64,000 nucleotides of DNA from Vibrio sp. AND4 (GTDB lineage: Bacteria > Pseudomonadota > Gammaproteobacteria > Enterobacterales > Vibrionaceae): positions 1 through 64,000 of the forward strand of contig NZ_ABGR01000008.1 of NCBI RefSeq assembly GCF_000171815.1, written 5' to 3'. Shown piece by piece: positions 30,995 through 40,127 of the stretch (position 1 is the stretch's first letter; every line of letters starts with the position of its first letter). Under the pieces are notes generated by a model, which ran no database searches, was not told the origin of the DNA, and saw only the letters and a list, made by a program, of their open reading frames with translations. The translations under genes and the position numbers were made by a program.

Positions 30995-33034
30995 TCAGTT
31001 CTTATGACGGCGGTTTTGCGCAAACAGCTCTTCGACCTCGTGCTTAGGCTGTGGGCGGTAGAAATGGAAGCCTTGTATTGAATTGCATTGTAGGTTTGAT
31101 AACAGCGTTGCTTGCTGATGGGTTTCTACGCCTTCGGCAACAACGGTTAAGTCCAATGATTTACCGAGGTTGATGATGTTCTCTATCACTGTCACTTGTT
31201 TTGGTAGCGTATCGATATCGCTGATAAATGCGCGGTCAATTTTTAGCTCATCAATGGGGAAGCGAGCTAAGTAGGAAAGGGAAGAGTAACCAGTACCGAA
31301 ATCATCAATGGACAATGCGAAGCCAAGTTTCTTGATCGCATTTAGCATTTGCAGCGTGTGATCGTTGTCGCTCATTACTGCACTTTCGGTGAGCTCGAAG
31401 GTAATGCAGCTTGGGTCAAGTTCGGTAGTGCGCAGTAGCTTTTCCATGAAGTCGATCAGCTGCGGGTTACCAAACTGCTCTGGAGAGAGGTTGATTGCCA
31501 CGCGTCCCGGTAGAATACCTTGCAGTTTCCAGCGCTTTACCGTGTTAAACACATCGCGCATGACCACACGCCCGAGACGTTCAATCAAACCTGCACGTTC
31601 AGCCACGGGGATAAATGCGCCGGGACTGATGTAGCCCTCCACTGGATGTTTCCAACGCACTAGCGCCTCGGCACCGTTAATGGTGAAATCACGAGCGTTG
31701 ACCTTTGGTTGATACCAAACTTCCAAGCCGTTTTGCTGCAATGCTTTTTGCAACTCAATCTCTAACCATAAACGCATACGTGCTTCTTTGTTCATCTGAT
31801 CGTTAAATTTTATCAGACGGTTCCGACCACGGTCTTTCGCTTCGTACATCGCAGTATCGGCGTTTTGCAGCAAAATGCGCGCGTCTTGCCCGTCTTCTGG
31901 ATAGCGCACACTGCCGATTGAACATGCGAGGCGCTTGCTGAAATGATGCAGATCGAAAGGTTGGTTAATCAGAGAAATAATACGCTCAGCTAAGATCTCC
32001 GCCATGCGAGAGTTTTCAGGTTCAGGCAAAATGATGCCAAATTCGTCACCGCCCAAGTGACCAATGATGGCGTGGTTTGGTAAGGAGCGTGTTAAGCGGG
32101 AGGAGACTTCTTGAATCACTTTGTCACCAATGTGGTGACCCAGAGAGTCGTTAATGTTCTTAAAGTTATCTATGTCGAGGTAGAAAACCAGCAACGGTGT
32201 CTGGCTCTTGAGCAGTTGTTCTAGTCGTTTGGTAAAACCAAAGCGGTTATACAGTTTGGTTAGCGAATCGATGTGGGCGTCTTCATTAGGGTTAGAAGAG
32301 AGCAATTTAGGTGTGTCATCGGCGTCTTGAATCAAAATGATTTGAGACTCACTGCCGAGGATCGCTGTGTTGTCCGCATGCAACTGAACTTTCCGTTCGA
32401 ATCCACAGCGAGTGCTGGTAAGGCACACAAAAGGTTTTTCTGAAAGTAGAGTGTTGATGCGACGAGTGAAAACTTTTTTACTGTTTTCATCGATAAACAG
32501 CCGAGTCAGTTCTTCACCAAGAAGCTCATGAGATGAATTCAATCCTAATAAGCGGGCAGAAGCAGGGTTGGCATAAATGATAATGTCATCTTCCACCAAT
32601 AAAAGACCATCCGGTAGCAGTTGGGTCAATTTGGCGAACTTGGTTTCTGACTCTTCTAAAGATCGAACTAGAATTTGTTTCTCAGACGTATCGATGGCAT
32701 GGAAAACCACGAAGCTGACTTCGCTTTCTTCATGAACCGGAGAGAGGCTAAAGTGAAGACTGGTTTCAATATCGGTTTCGTCGAGCGTGATTTCCGCTTC
32801 AATATGATCGCCTTTGAACGCGCGCAGATAATAGGGCTCGAGCTTTTTGTAGAATTGCTCTCCCAGTACCTGGCTGTCGTTTAGACCAACGATATCGTCG
32901 TGTTCTAAGCCTGCAATGTCACAATAGCGGTCACTTACCATCTGATAATTGTGTTTTTTATCAAGAATAGCAAAAAAGAATGGGCTATTTGAGGTAAGCG
33001 TTGCAAACCAATGTTGTAATTGCTGGGAAGGCAT
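30995..33034 (-). CDS. rocS: PAS-GGDEF-EAL c-di-GMP enzyme (RocS position)
   Basis: Bifunctional-type c-di-GMP protein of 679 aa (ATG 33034; a TTG at 33055 would add 7). Two PAS-like segments at about 15-115 and 130-235 are followed by an intact GGDEF motif (HLGGDEFGI, 328-332) with no RxxD inhibitory site before it, and an EAL domain with all usual motifs: EALVRWKH (456-458), NLSPEQF, ELTES, IDDFGTGYSS, KIDRAFI, AEGVET. Both activities are thus possible on paper. No membrane helix is seen. Placement beside ubiU/V and ubiT matches V. cholerae rocS (VC0653) from memory, hence the symbol. Confidence 0.85.
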   Translation of the reverse strand: MPSQQLQHWFATLTSNSPFFFAILDKKHNYQMVSDRYCDIAGLEHDDIVGLNDSQVLGEQFYKKLEPYYLRAFKGDHIEAEITLDETDIETSLHFSLSPVHEESEVSFVVFHAIDTSEKQILVRSLEESETKFAKLTQLLPDGLLLVEDDIIIYANPASARLLGLNSSHELLGEELTRLFIDENSKKVFTRRINTLLSEKPFVCLTSTRCGFERKVQLHADNTAILGSESQIILIQDADDTPKLLSSNPNEDAHIDSLTKLYNRFGFTKRLEQLLKSQTPLLVFYLDIDNFKNINDSLGHHIGDKVIQEVSSRLTRSLPNHAIIGHLGGDEFGIILPEPENSRMAEILAERIISLINQPFDLHHFSKRLACSIGSVRYPEDGQDARILLQNADTAMYEAKDRGRNRLIKFNDQMNKEARMRLWLEIELQKALQQNGLEVWYQPKVNARDFTINGAEALVRWKHPVEGYISPGAFIPVAERAGLIERLGRVVMRDVFNTVKRWKLQGILPGRVAINLSPEQFGNPQLIDFMEKLLRTTELDPSCITFELTESAVMSDNDHTLQMLNAIKKLGFALSIDDFGTGYSSLSYLARFPIDELKIDRAFISDIDTLPKQVTVIENIINLGKSLDLTVVAEGVETHQQATLLSNLQCNSIQGFHFYRPQPKHEVEELFAQNRRHKN

Positions 33035-33228
33035 TAAGGTGTTACCGATCTCCAATGAGCCTGATTATTCGTCCGTGTAATAAAAACGCTATTTTGATAA
33101 CTATAAATATGGATTCTAACATACCGTGATTGAGGCATTTATCCAACGCTTAAAGTCAATAATACAGATAAGATCAAAAAACGATGCTTGAACGAGTAAA
33201 TTGCTTACTTTTAAAACAGGCCGATTTA

Positions 33229-33270
33229 TTGATACATAACAGGTAGAGATATTACGATATTGCGTAATAT
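33229..33270 (+). promoter_or_regulatory. ubiT promoter with overlapping palindrome
   Basis: TTGATA (33229-33234), 18 bp, TACGAT (33253-33258). A perfect inverted repeat ATATTACG ATATTG CGTAATAT (33249-33270) covers the -10 and start site. The binding protein is unknown; it does not fit FNR. Confidence 0.5.
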
Positions 33271-33304
33271 GGGTTACCTTATGACAAAGTAACGGATAAT
33301 TAGT

Positions 33305-33832
33305 GTGTTAAACAAGATTCGCAGTCACCTAGTAAAGAATGCAGCATCAATTTTGAGATCTCCAGTCCAGTTATTGCCATCGACGGTTCAGAAAAAAGCT
33401 TTGCTAGAAGTTTTGAAAATGGTGTTCAAAGAAGCGCTAGAAGATGGTGATTTTGAATTTCTCGAAGGAAGGTGGTTGAAAGTTGCCATTAAAGATTTGA
33501 ACTTGGCATGGTACATCAGTTATCAAGATGAAAAATTAGTGGTAGCAGAGAAACCAATTCAGGAAGACGTGAGTTTTAGTGGTAATCTTAACGACCTTGT
33601 ACTTATTGCTGGTCGTAAAGAAGATCCTGATACATTGTTCTTTCAACGTCGCCTCTCTATTGAAGGTGACACTGAGCTAGGCTTAGAAGTGAAAAACTTG
33701 ATGGACAGCGTCGACTTAGAGCAGTTACCAAAAGCGATGCAAGTTGCAATGAACCAATTGGCTGACTTTGTTCAGCAAGGGGTTCAAGCACCTGCACAAG
33801 AAACCGGAGTAGCGAATGCTTATTCGAACTGA
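33305..33832 (+). CDS. ubiT: SCP2-domain ubiquinone accessory factor UbiT
   Basis: Lipid-binding accessory factor for O2-independent ubiquinone synthesis (formerly YhbT). 175 aa; GTG start. An N-terminal helix is followed by an SCP2 sterol-carrier fold (LVVAEKPIQEDVSFSGNLNDL, FFQRRLSIEGDTELGLEVKNLMD), where the RRLxIEGDTELGL stretch is the family hallmark. Overlaps the following GNAT gene by 17 bp, so the two are co-translated, as in E. coli yhbT-yhbS. Promoter overlaps a palindrome. Confidence 0.93.
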   Translation: MLNKIRSHLVKNAASILRSPVQLLPSTVQKKALLEVLKMVFKEALEDGDFEFLEGRWLKVAIKDLNLAWYISYQDEKLVVAEKPIQEDVSFSGNLNDLVLIAGRKEDPDTLFFQRRLSIEGDTELGLEVKNLMDSVDLEQLPKAMQVAMNQLADFVQQGVQAPAQETGVANAYSN

Positions 33833-34319
33833 AGCCCCAGCGGACATTCTTACCATTGACCGCCTTTTAAAACACGCTTTCCCCACGGATGCGGAAGCTA
33901 AATTAGTGATGCGCCTGCGTGAAAACAGTAAGCTTACTTTGTCTTTGGTAGCATGTACCGATGAAGGTGAAGTGGTTGGCCATGCATTGTTTAGCCCTGT
34001 GACATTGAATGGTGAGGATTTATCTTGGCAAGGTCTTGCACCTTTGGCTGTGCATGAAGATTATCGCCGCCAAGGCATTGCAGCAAAATTGATTAAAGAA
34101 GGCTTTGATTCGCTGTGTGATTTTGGTTATCCAGTGTGTGTGGTTTTGGGGGATCCTGACTACTATGGACGCCATGGATTTAAAGCCAGTGAAGAGATGG
34201 GATTTGATTGTGCGTGGGAAGCTCCGCAAGGTGCATTTCGCATTGCAGAATTGGTCGAAGGTCAATGTAACGGACGCTCAGGTCGTATTGACTATTCACC
34301 AGAATTTTCAGAGTCATGA
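33816..34319 (+). CDS. yhbS: GNAT N-acetyltransferase YhbS
   Basis: Acetyl-CoA-dependent acetyltransferase of unknown substrate, 167 aa. The acetyl-CoA pyrophosphate loop is HEDYRRQGIAAKLI (R/QxxGxG/A type), preceded by LAPLAVHE and followed by VVLGDPDYYGRHGF. The start lies inside ubiT (17-bp overlap). Conserved linkage with ubiT in several gammaproteobacteria suggests, but does not prove, a related role. Confidence 0.9.
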   Translation: MLIRTEAPADILTIDRLLKHAFPTDAEAKLVMRLRENSKLTLSLVACTDEGEVVGHALFSPVTLNGEDLSWQGLAPLAVHEDYRRQGIAAKLIKEGFDSLCDFGYPVCVVLGDPDYYGRHGFKASEEMGFDCAWEAPQGAFRIAELVEGQCNGRSGRIDYSPEFSES

Positions 34320-34333
34320 ATGTTAGATGAGGG

Positions 34334-34361
34334 ATACAGCCCACTCTTGAGCGGGCTGTAT
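34334..34361 (+). terminator. ubiT-yhbS terminator
   Basis: Stem ATACAGCCC / GGGCTGTAT with inner partial pairing; weak T-tract (TTGTCAGTTTT). Confidence 0.55.
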
Positions 34362-34396
34362 TGTCAGTTTTAAAGAGGGAAGTGGTTTAATCCTTT

Positions 34397-34549
34397 TTAG
34401 ACATGTTTCTTATCCCAAATCTCGAATTTAAATTTTTGCTCATGCCCGCATTGTGGAGTGTCATTTTTCCCCAACTTTGTTCCCCAACTCCAGAGCTTTG
34501 AGTTTTGTATCTTCCGAACCAGGTCATGCCCAAGCTTGCAATAAGTCAC
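34397..34549 (-). CDS. Possible 50-aa Cys/His-containing small protein
   Basis: Open frame of 51 codons from GTG 34549 to TAA 34397 in the yhbS-holD gap. The product begins MTYCKLGHDLVRKIQNSK and ends TPQCGHEQKFKFEIWDKKHV: charged, aromatic, with C-x3-H and C-x-H pairs that could bind metal. The frame stays open upstream to about codon -12, with no ATG and no clear ribosome site, so it may be a remnant or a fragment of a dispersed Vibrio repeat. I do not recognise the family. The amino-acid make-up is protein-like. Confidence 0.35.
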   Translation of the reverse strand: MTYCKLGHDLVRKIQNSKLWSWGTKLGKNDTPQCGHEQKFKFEIWDKKHV

Positions 34550-34641
34550 CTCATGATGATTGATTGGAAAAGCTGTACAACATCTCTGACTTTAAATGCG
34601 AAATTTTGATAGGATTGCCTTGTTCAAATAGGTGACAAAAG

Positions 34642-35040
34642 ATGTCAATTAACCAGAAACAATATTTACATGAAATGGGGATCAGCACTTGGGAGCTGAG
34701 TCACCCAGAAAGATTGGAAGGCTACCAATCGCCAAGCCTGGACTTACAAAGTTCTTGTAAACTCCTTTTGGTAGCGCCAACGTGTCCAGAGAACGAGACC
34801 GCTTTGATGTTCGAGCGTGTATTAAAAAGTATCCAGCTTACGCTCGACGACGCCCTGCACATAGAGCCTGAGCGCTTATCCTCACTAGGTGAGCATCAAC
34901 TAGAGTGGGTATGGTTTGCTGGCTGTGAGGCCAACGTGAGTATCAATGCTAAGCTCCTGACCTCGCCACTATTGCAAGATATAGATGGCAATAACGAACA
35001 GCGCCGTGCATTGTGGCAACAAATCTGTTCGCACTCTTAA
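34642..35040 (+). CDS. holD: DNA polymerase III psi subunit
   Basis: Clamp-loader accessory that links tau/gamma to chi and SSB. 132 aa. The N-terminus NQKQYLHEMGISTWELSHPERL is the conserved psi segment; the rest is the divergent alpha/beta domain with LLLVAP and VWFAG strands. ORF context confirms it: holD-rimI is the E. coli arrangement, with 12 bp between the genes. Psi is poorly conserved, but position and N-terminus are decisive. Confidence 0.88.
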   Translation: MSINQKQYLHEMGISTWELSHPERLEGYQSPSLDLQSSCKLLLVAPTCPENETALMFERVLKSIQLTLDDALHIEPERLSSLGEHQLEWVWFAGCEANVSINAKLLTSPLLQDIDGNNEQRRALWQQICSHS

Positions 35041-35052
35041 AGGAGCTAACGC

Positions 35053-35514
35053 ATGACAATTGAAATTGTGCCGATGTGCGCTGAGCACCTCGACCAAGTT
35101 TGGCAAATCGAGCAGCAAGTGCATTCTCACCCTTGGGCCGAATCCTTAATTCGTGATTTATCCAGCCGTGGTGCATGTCATCATGTGATGCTCAAAGGTG
35201 CTCAGGTCATCGGTTACTTCTACGCACAGAATATTGTCGGAGAAGTGACGTTATTGAACCTTGCTGTGGCATCATCTCAACAGGGCAAAGGCTTAGGCCA
35301 AAAATTGCTGGATGGGTTTGTCGAGTACTGTGAGCGAGCAAAAGCAGAAAGCGCTTGGTTGGAAGTTCGCGAAAGTAATCACCCAGCTATCCATATTTAT
35401 GAGCAAGCTGGCTTTAATGAACTGGATCGTCGGTACAACTATTACCCTGCTAAAACGGGAAATGGTAAGGAAGACGCCATTATTATGAGTTACTTGTTTT
35501 TGGGTGATTTTTAG
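35053..35514 (+). CDS. rimI: Ribosomal protein S18-alanine N-acetyltransferase
   Basis: GNAT enzyme that acetylates the N-terminal alanine of S18. 153 aa. Acetyl-CoA loop SSQQGKGLGQKLLDGF (QxxGxG), then WLEVRESNHPAIHIYEQAGF and the RRYNYYP catalytic-region motif of RimI. AAGGAG ribosome site. Second gene of holD-rimI. E. coli places yjjG between rimI and prfC; here that gene is absent from the window. Confidence 0.93.
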   Translation: MTIEIVPMCAEHLDQVWQIEQQVHSHPWAESLIRDLSSRGACHHVMLKGAQVIGYFYAQNIVGEVTLLNLAVASSQQGKGLGQKLLDGFVEYCERAKAESAWLEVRESNHPAIHIYEQAGFNELDRRYNYYPAKTGNGKEDAIIMSYLFLGDF

Positions 35515-35810
35515 CGGTTAATCGCACCCCTATCAACACTTGTGCTGTCAAAGCGTATCCGGATTCGAGGCCTTTGAATATGTAATAATCATTTTTTGAA
35601 TTTTTTACATCTCTTGTGTGGAGCTAGTTTTCCATTGTTGGCACTAGGGCCTGTGAGCCCTAGAGAAAGGGAATGATGAACCGAGCACATTGGTTTCATT
35701 TCTTTCCTGTTTGCTAGCATAGCGATAATAAGCGAGAATACTGCACAATATCGAATAGTAGATATGCTTGCCCATTTCGTGAGCATGAAAGTAATTTAGA
35801 AGATTAACTA
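35515..35810 (+). promoter_or_regulatory. rimI-prfC intergenic region
   Basis: 296 bp without a convincing gene. It has a perfect hairpin CTAGGGC CTGTGA GCCCTAG (35644-35663) without a T-tract, and A/T-rich DNA before prfC in which the promoter presumably lies. A minus-strand frame at 35589-35786 lacks a ribosome site and is rejected. Confidence 0.4.
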
Positions 35811-37400
35811 ATGTCAAATCCCCTTTTTTTAGGCGAAGTTTCTAAGCGCAGAACGTTCGCTATTATTTCTCACCCGGATGCGGGTAAAACCACCATTACT
35901 GAAAAAGTACTGTTATTCGGAAACGCGATCCAAAAAGCAGGTACGGTTAAAGGTCGTGGTAACGCACAGCACGCAAAATCAGACTGGATGGAAATGGAAA
36001 AGGAACGTGGTATCTCGGTAACCACGTCTGTCATGCAATTTCCTTTCAATGATTGTCTGGTAAACCTACTTGATACTCCTGGGCACGAAGACTTCTCGGA
36101 AGATACTTACCGTACACTTACGGCCGTTGACTCATGTTTGATGGTTATCGATGCAGCGAAAGGTGTCGAAGATCGTACCCGTAAATTGATGGAAGTAACA
36201 CGTCTGCGTGACACGCCAATCGTAACCTTCATGAACAAACTCGACCGTGATGTTCGTGATCCAATGGAAGTATTGGATGAAGTAGAAAACGAATTGGGCA
36301 TGATGTGTGCGCCGATTACATGGCCAATTGGCTGTGGTAAAGAATTTAAAGGTGTTTATCATATCCACCGTGATGAAACCATTTTGTACGAATCAGGTCA
36401 TGGTCACGAAATTCAAGAAGTTCGTATTATCAAAGGCTTGGATAACCCCGAGCTCGACGAGAAAGTGGGTGAAAGTCTAGCGGCAAGCGTTCGTGAAGAA
36501 ATTGAACTGGTCATGGGTGCTTGTCCTGAATTTGATCACGAAGCATTCCTTGTTGGTGAACTCACACCGGTTTACTTTGGTACGGCACTGGGTAACTTTG
36601 GTGTTGATCACATGCTAGATGGCTTAACTGAGTGGGCGCCCGCGCCGAAAACTCGTCAAGCGGTAGAGCGTGATGTAGAAGCGACAGAAGACAAGTTTTC
36701 TGGCTTTGTGTTTAAGATCCAAGCAAATATGGATCCAAAACACCGAGACCGTATTGCATTTATGCGTATCGTGTCGGGTACTTACACACAAGGTATGAAG
36801 ATGAACCACGTTCGTCTTGGTAAGCAAGTGAGTATCTCTGATGCCGTAACCTTTATGGCGGGAGATCGCTCTCGTGCAGAGCACGCTTACGCGGGTGATA
36901 TTATTGGTTTACACAACCATGGCACGATCCAAATCGGTGATACTTTCACTCAAGGTGAAGCACTGAAGTTTTCCGGTATTCCGAACTTCGCTCCGGAGCT
37001 GTTCCGTCGTATTCGTCTAAAAGATCCATTGAAGCAGAAGCAGTTGCTGAAAGGTCTGGTCCAGCTTTCTGAAGAAGGGGCGGTACAGGTATTCCGTCCA
37101 CTACAAAACAACGACCTGATCGTTGGCGCGGTTGGTGTGCTTCAGTTTGACGTGGTTGTTGCTCGCTTGAAGTCAGAATACAACGTCGAAGCGATCTACG
37201 AAGGCGTTAACGTGGCAACAGCGCGTTGGGTTGAATGTGATGACGTGAAGAAACTGGATGAATTCCAGCGTAAGAACCAAACCAACCTAGCATTGGATGG
37301 CGGCGATAACCTAACGTACATTGCGCCAACTATGGTTAATCTGAACCTAGCGCAGGAGCGTTTCCCTGATATCGATTTCCGTGCAACTCGTGAGCACTAA
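35811..37400 (+). CDS. prfC: Peptide chain release factor 3
   Basis: GTPase that recycles RF1/RF2 from the ribosome after peptide release. 529 aa, family length. G1 [14 protein letters not shown]2 around [13 protein letters not shown]3 [16 protein letters not shown]4 NKLDRD; then EF-G-like domains II and III. Monocistronic, closed by a strong terminator. Confidence 0.96.
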   Translation: MSNPLFLGEVSKRRTFAIISHPDAGKTTITEKVLLFGNAIQKAGTVKGRGNAQHAKSDWMEMEKERGISVTTSVMQFPFNDCLVNLLDTPGHEDFSEDTYRTLTAVDSCLMVIDAAKGVEDRTRKLMEVTRLRDTPIVTFMNKLDRDVRDPMEVLDEVENELGMMCAPITWPIGCGKEFKGVYHIHRDETILYESGHGHEIQEVRIIKGLDNPELDEKVGESLAASVREEIELVMGACPEFDHEAFLVGELTPVYFGTALGNFGVDHMLDGLTEWAPAPKTRQAVERDVEATEDKFSGFVFKIQANMDPKHRDRIAFMRIVSGTYTQGMKMNHVRLGKQVSISDAVTFMAGDRSRAEHAYAGDIIGLHNHGTIQIGDTFTQGEALKFSGIPNFAPELFRRIRLKDPLKQKQLLKGLVQLSEEGAVQVFRPLQNNDLIVGAVGVLQFDVVVARLKSEYNVEAIYEGVNVATARWVECDDVKKLDEFQRKNQTNLALDGGDNLTYIAPTMVNLNLAQERFPDIDFRATREH

Positions 37401-37441
37401 TCGACTCTAACTCGCTTTATATCGCGTACTAGATTATAAGT

Positions 37442-37480
37442 CGCCGTTAGCTATACACTTAGCTAACGGCGGCTTTTTTG
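37442..37480 (+). terminator. prfC terminator
   Basis: Perfect 12-bp stem CGCCGTTAGCTA / TAGCTAACGGCG with loop TACACT, then GCTTTTTTG. Confidence 0.9.
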
Positions 37481-37520
37481 TTGAGCGTAATACATTCATC
37501 AAGTGCACAGTAGATAGCGG

Positions 37521-37670
37521 ATGAACGGGTTTAAGCAAGAACTCAAACGTTACGACAATTGGTGCCAAAAGATGGGTCTGACGCCTGAACAAAAACGCAG
37601 TTGCGTACCGTATAAACAGGTTGCTGTTCATGAAGCCATAGCTTCTCAAAATAAGACCAAGAGAAAGTAA
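37521..37670 (+). CDS. 49-aa conserved-looking small protein (DUF5363-like?)
   Basis: Frame ATG 37521 to TAA 37668-37670: starts MNGFKQELKRYDNWCQKMGL and continues TPEQKRSCVPYKQVAVHEA, ending NKTKRK. Basic, with two cysteines and no signal or membrane segment. It ends 3 bp before yjjV, whose ribosome site (AAGAGAAAG) lies inside its last codons, so the two are translationally linked. Size and place beside a TatD-like gene recall small proteins annotated DUF5363; that match is from memory. Function unknown. Confidence 0.7.
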   Translation: MNGFKQELKRYDNWCQKMGLTPEQKRSCVPYKQVAVHEAIASQNKTKRK

Positions 37671-37673
37671 ACA

Positions 37674-38447
37674 ATGAAACTGTTTGATACCCATTGCCAC
37701 TTCGACTTTGATGTCTTTCAAGATGACTTTTCTCGTCAGGTTGAACGTGCTCGTGAGCAAGGGGTCGAGCGTATCTTGATTCCGTCTGTTGGGCCGAGTA
37801 ATTGGAACCGTATTCAACAGCTAGCTAGTCAATATTCTCATCTTTATTATGCGCTTGGCTTCCATCCATATTTTCTGCAACAAGGGTTCGAGCGGTTTGT
37901 CCCAGAGTTAGTATCACTGCTTTCCTCGCCGAGTCGACAATGCGTTGCGATAGGGGAGTGTGGTTTGGATTTTGTGATAGATGTCCCCGCCGAGCTTCAA
38001 GAGCAGGCGCTCAAATTGCAATTTGAGCTGGCAAAACGATTTGATCTTCCCGTGATTTTACATAGCCGAAAAGCACACAATCGCCTCATTCAATTGGTTA
38101 AAGCAGCCAAGCTTCCAAAAGGTGGGGTATTACATGCTTTCGCTGGTAGCTATCAGCAGGCGATGGAATGGGTTCGATTAGGTTTTTTTATCGGAGTGGG
38201 TGGCACGATCACTTACCCAAGAGCCAATAAAACTCGTGACGCAATTCAAAGATTATCACTTGAGGATATCGTTTTAGAAACGGACGCCCCGGATATGCCT
38301 ATAATTGGCTATCAGGGCGAGCCTAATCACCCTGCAAAACTGATTCATGTGTTGAATGAACTCGCTAAGTTGCATACCAAGAGCAATCGATCTATCGCCG
38401 CTCAATTGTGGAAAAATAGCAACTCTGCCTTCTTTTTGTGTGAATAA
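37674..38447 (+). CDS. yjjV: TatD-family metal-dependent hydrolase YjjV
   Basis: TIM-barrel metalloenzyme (amidohydrolase superfamily; TatD relatives are 3'-5' DNA exonucleases or D-aminoacyl-tRNA deacylases). 257 aa. Metal ligands visible: DTHCHFD near the N-terminus, GECGLDF, HSRKA, HAFAG and ETDAPD. Closest by context to E. coli yjjV, which also precedes the deo genes. Coupled to the small gene 3 bp upstream. The next gene, the nucleoside carrier, has its own promoter. Confidence 0.9.
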   Translation: MKLFDTHCHFDFDVFQDDFSRQVERAREQGVERILIPSVGPSNWNRIQQLASQYSHLYYALGFHPYFLQQGFERFVPELVSLLSSPSRQCVAIGECGLDFVIDVPAELQEQALKLQFELAKRFDLPVILHSRKAHNRLIQLVKAAKLPKGGVLHAFAGSYQQAMEWVRLGFFIGVGGTITYPRANKTRDAIQRLSLEDIVLETDAPDMPIIGYQGEPNHPAKLIHVLNELAKLHTKSNRSIAAQLWKNSNSAFFLCE

Positions 38448-38465
38448 ATCTAAAGGTGGCGCCTA

Positions 38466-38585
38466 AATGCGAAAACGTTTCCCTTCTTATTGTGAGATAA
38501 CTCACAAACGGGAGTGAATCAATGATGAATCTTATAGGAAAGTGTGAGGGTGGCATTACTTTAATTCATTCTGCATGAGTATAAT
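38466..38585 (+). promoter_or_regulatory. CytR/CRP-like promoter of the nucleoside carrier
   Basis: Perfect CRP core TGTGA-GATAAC-TCACA at 38491-38506 and a weaker CRP half site TGTGA-N6-CATTA at 38543-38558, with -35 TTACTT (38556-38561), 18 bp, -10 TATAAT (38580-38585). If transcription starts near 38592, the CRP sites centre at -93.5 and -41.5, the spacing of E. coli deoP2, where CytR binds between. A LacI-family-like box GCGAAAACGTTTCCCT (10 of 12 defined PurR-box positions) lies at 38470-38485. Two TGAATC repeats 11 bp apart lie between the CRP sites. Confidence 0.65.
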
Positions 38586-38650
38586 TGCCACGCTTTATAG
38601 CTCCATTTTGTAACACGCCAATAAATAACTTAATAAGGAAGTCATAAACT

Positions 38651-39916
38651 ATGAGCCTGTTTATGAGCCTAGTCGGTATGGTAGTGCTTATTGCTATTGC
38701 ATTTGCATTCTCATCTAACCGTAAAGCTATCAATTTTAGAACTGTGGGTGGCGCATTTGCTATCCAATTTATCCTTGGTGCATTTGTTCTTTACTCACCT
38801 TGGGGCCGTGATCTACTAAACGGTCTATCTACTGGTGTTTCTAACGTTATCAACTACGGTAACGATGGTTCTGGTTTCCTATTCGGTAAGCTAGCCAACT
38901 CTTTCGACATGGGATTCATTTTTGCGTTTCGCGTACTTCCTACACTGATCTTCTTCTCTGCGTTGATTTCAGTTCTTTACTACGTAGGTATTATGCAGTG
39001 GGTTATCAAGATTCTTGGTGGTGCACTACAAAAAGCGCTTGGTACTTCTCGTGCGGAATCTATGTCTGCAGCAGCGAACATTTTCGTCGGTCAAACTGAA
39101 GCTCCTCTTGTCGTCCGTCCTTTCGTTCCAAGAATGACTCAATCTGAGTTATTTGCGGTAATGTGTGGTGGTCTTGCATCGGTGGCTGGTGGTGTACTAG
39201 CTGGTTACGCTTCAATGGGGGTCCCTTTGGAGTACCTAGTTGCTGCATCATTCATGGCAGCACCAGGTGGTCTATTATTTGCTAAGATTCTCCACCCAGA
39301 GACTGAACAGCCTCATGAAGACATCGAAGAAGCGATGGACGGTGGTGACGACAAACCAGCTAACGTTATCGACGCAGCAGCAGGCGGTGCGGCTTCTGGT
39401 CTGCAACTTGCGCTAAACGTTGGTGCGATGCTAATCGCGTTCGTTGGTCTTATTGCTCTTATCAACGGTATGCTAGGTGGTATCGGTGGTTGGTTCGGTA
39501 TGCCTGAACTTACACTAGAACTTATCCTAGGTTACGCGTTCTCTCCACTTGCATTCCTAATCGGTGTTCCATGGGACGAAGCCATTGTTGCTGGTTCATT
39601 CATCGGTCAGAAGCTCGTCATCAATGAATTCGTTGCTTACTTGAACTTCACACCATATCTAGGTGAAGGCGCTCAAGTTGTTGCGGCAACTGGTGAGGTA
39701 ATGTCGGCGAAGACAACCGCTATCATTTCATTCGCACTGTGTGGTTTCGCGAACCTTTCTTCTATCGCGATCCTACTTGGTGGTCTAGGTAGCCTTGCTC
39801 CAAACCGCCGCAGTGATATCGCTCGCATGGGTATTAAAGCCGTTCTTGCTGGTACCTTGTCTAACCTAATGGCAGCGACTATTGCAGGTTTCTGCCTTAG
39901 CCTTGCAGCACTTTAA
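38651..39916 (+). CDS. Concentrative nucleoside transporter (NupC/vcCNT type)
   Basis: Inner-membrane Na+- or H+-coupled nucleoside importer, 421 aa. Very close in sequence, from memory, to V. cholerae vcCNT. Nucleoside-binding motifs are present: [14 protein letters not shown] (Gln/Glu pair for the base), [10 protein letters not shown] (vcCNT has NEA), and [14 protein letters not shown] (Asn/Ser for the ribose). An acidic loop (about 218-236) interrupts the helices. AAGGAAG ribosome site. Feeds the deoCABD salvage operon just downstream and shares its logic, but has its own promoter and terminator. Confidence 0.95.
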   Translation: MSLFMSLVGMVVLIAIAFAFSSNRKAINFRTVGGAFAIQFILGAFVLYSPWGRDLLNGLSTGVSNVINYGNDGSGFLFGKLANSFDMGFIFAFRVLPTLIFFSALISVLYYVGIMQWVIKILGGALQKALGTSRAESMSAAANIFVGQTEAPLVVRPFVPRMTQSELFAVMCGGLASVAGGVLAGYASMGVPLEYLVAASFMAAPGGLLFAKILHPETEQPHEDIEEAMDGGDDKPANVIDAAAGGAASGLQLALNVGAMLIAFVGLIALINGMLGGIGGWFGMPELTLELILGYAFSPLAFLIGVPWDEAIVAGSFIGQKLVINEFVAYLNFTPYLGEGAQVVAATGEVMSAKTTAIISFALCGFANLSSIAILLGGLGSLAPNRRSDIARMGIKAVLAGTLSNLMAATIAGFCLSLAAL

Positions 39917-39955
39917 TTAGAATCGGTTCTTAATATATAGACGCCGTTTTAAATC

Positions 39956-39993
39956 ATGCCCTGTAGCAAGACATTGCTGCGGGGCATTTTTCG
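39956..39993 (+). terminator. Nucleoside carrier terminator
   Basis: 14-bp stem ATGCCCTGTAGCAA / TTGCTGCGGGGCAT (39956-39969 with 39974-39987, two G-T pairs valid only on the plus strand), loop GACA, then TTTTTC. Confidence 0.9.
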
Positions 39994-40127
39994 TTTTTCA
40001 GACCTGAACATTAACCGCTTATCGGCCTTGTATGAAGGCTTACGCAGCCGGTGGAATAGAGGCTGGGAAATTTTGAGATACAAACCGTTTGCGCTCTATT
40101 TGGTGCTGCAGTTTTGTGGCGAAACTC

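Noticed and set aside
35589..35786. 65-codon minus-strand ORF before prfC
   Set aside because: No Shine-Dalgarno and no recognisable features; it occupies the region where the prfC promoter must be.
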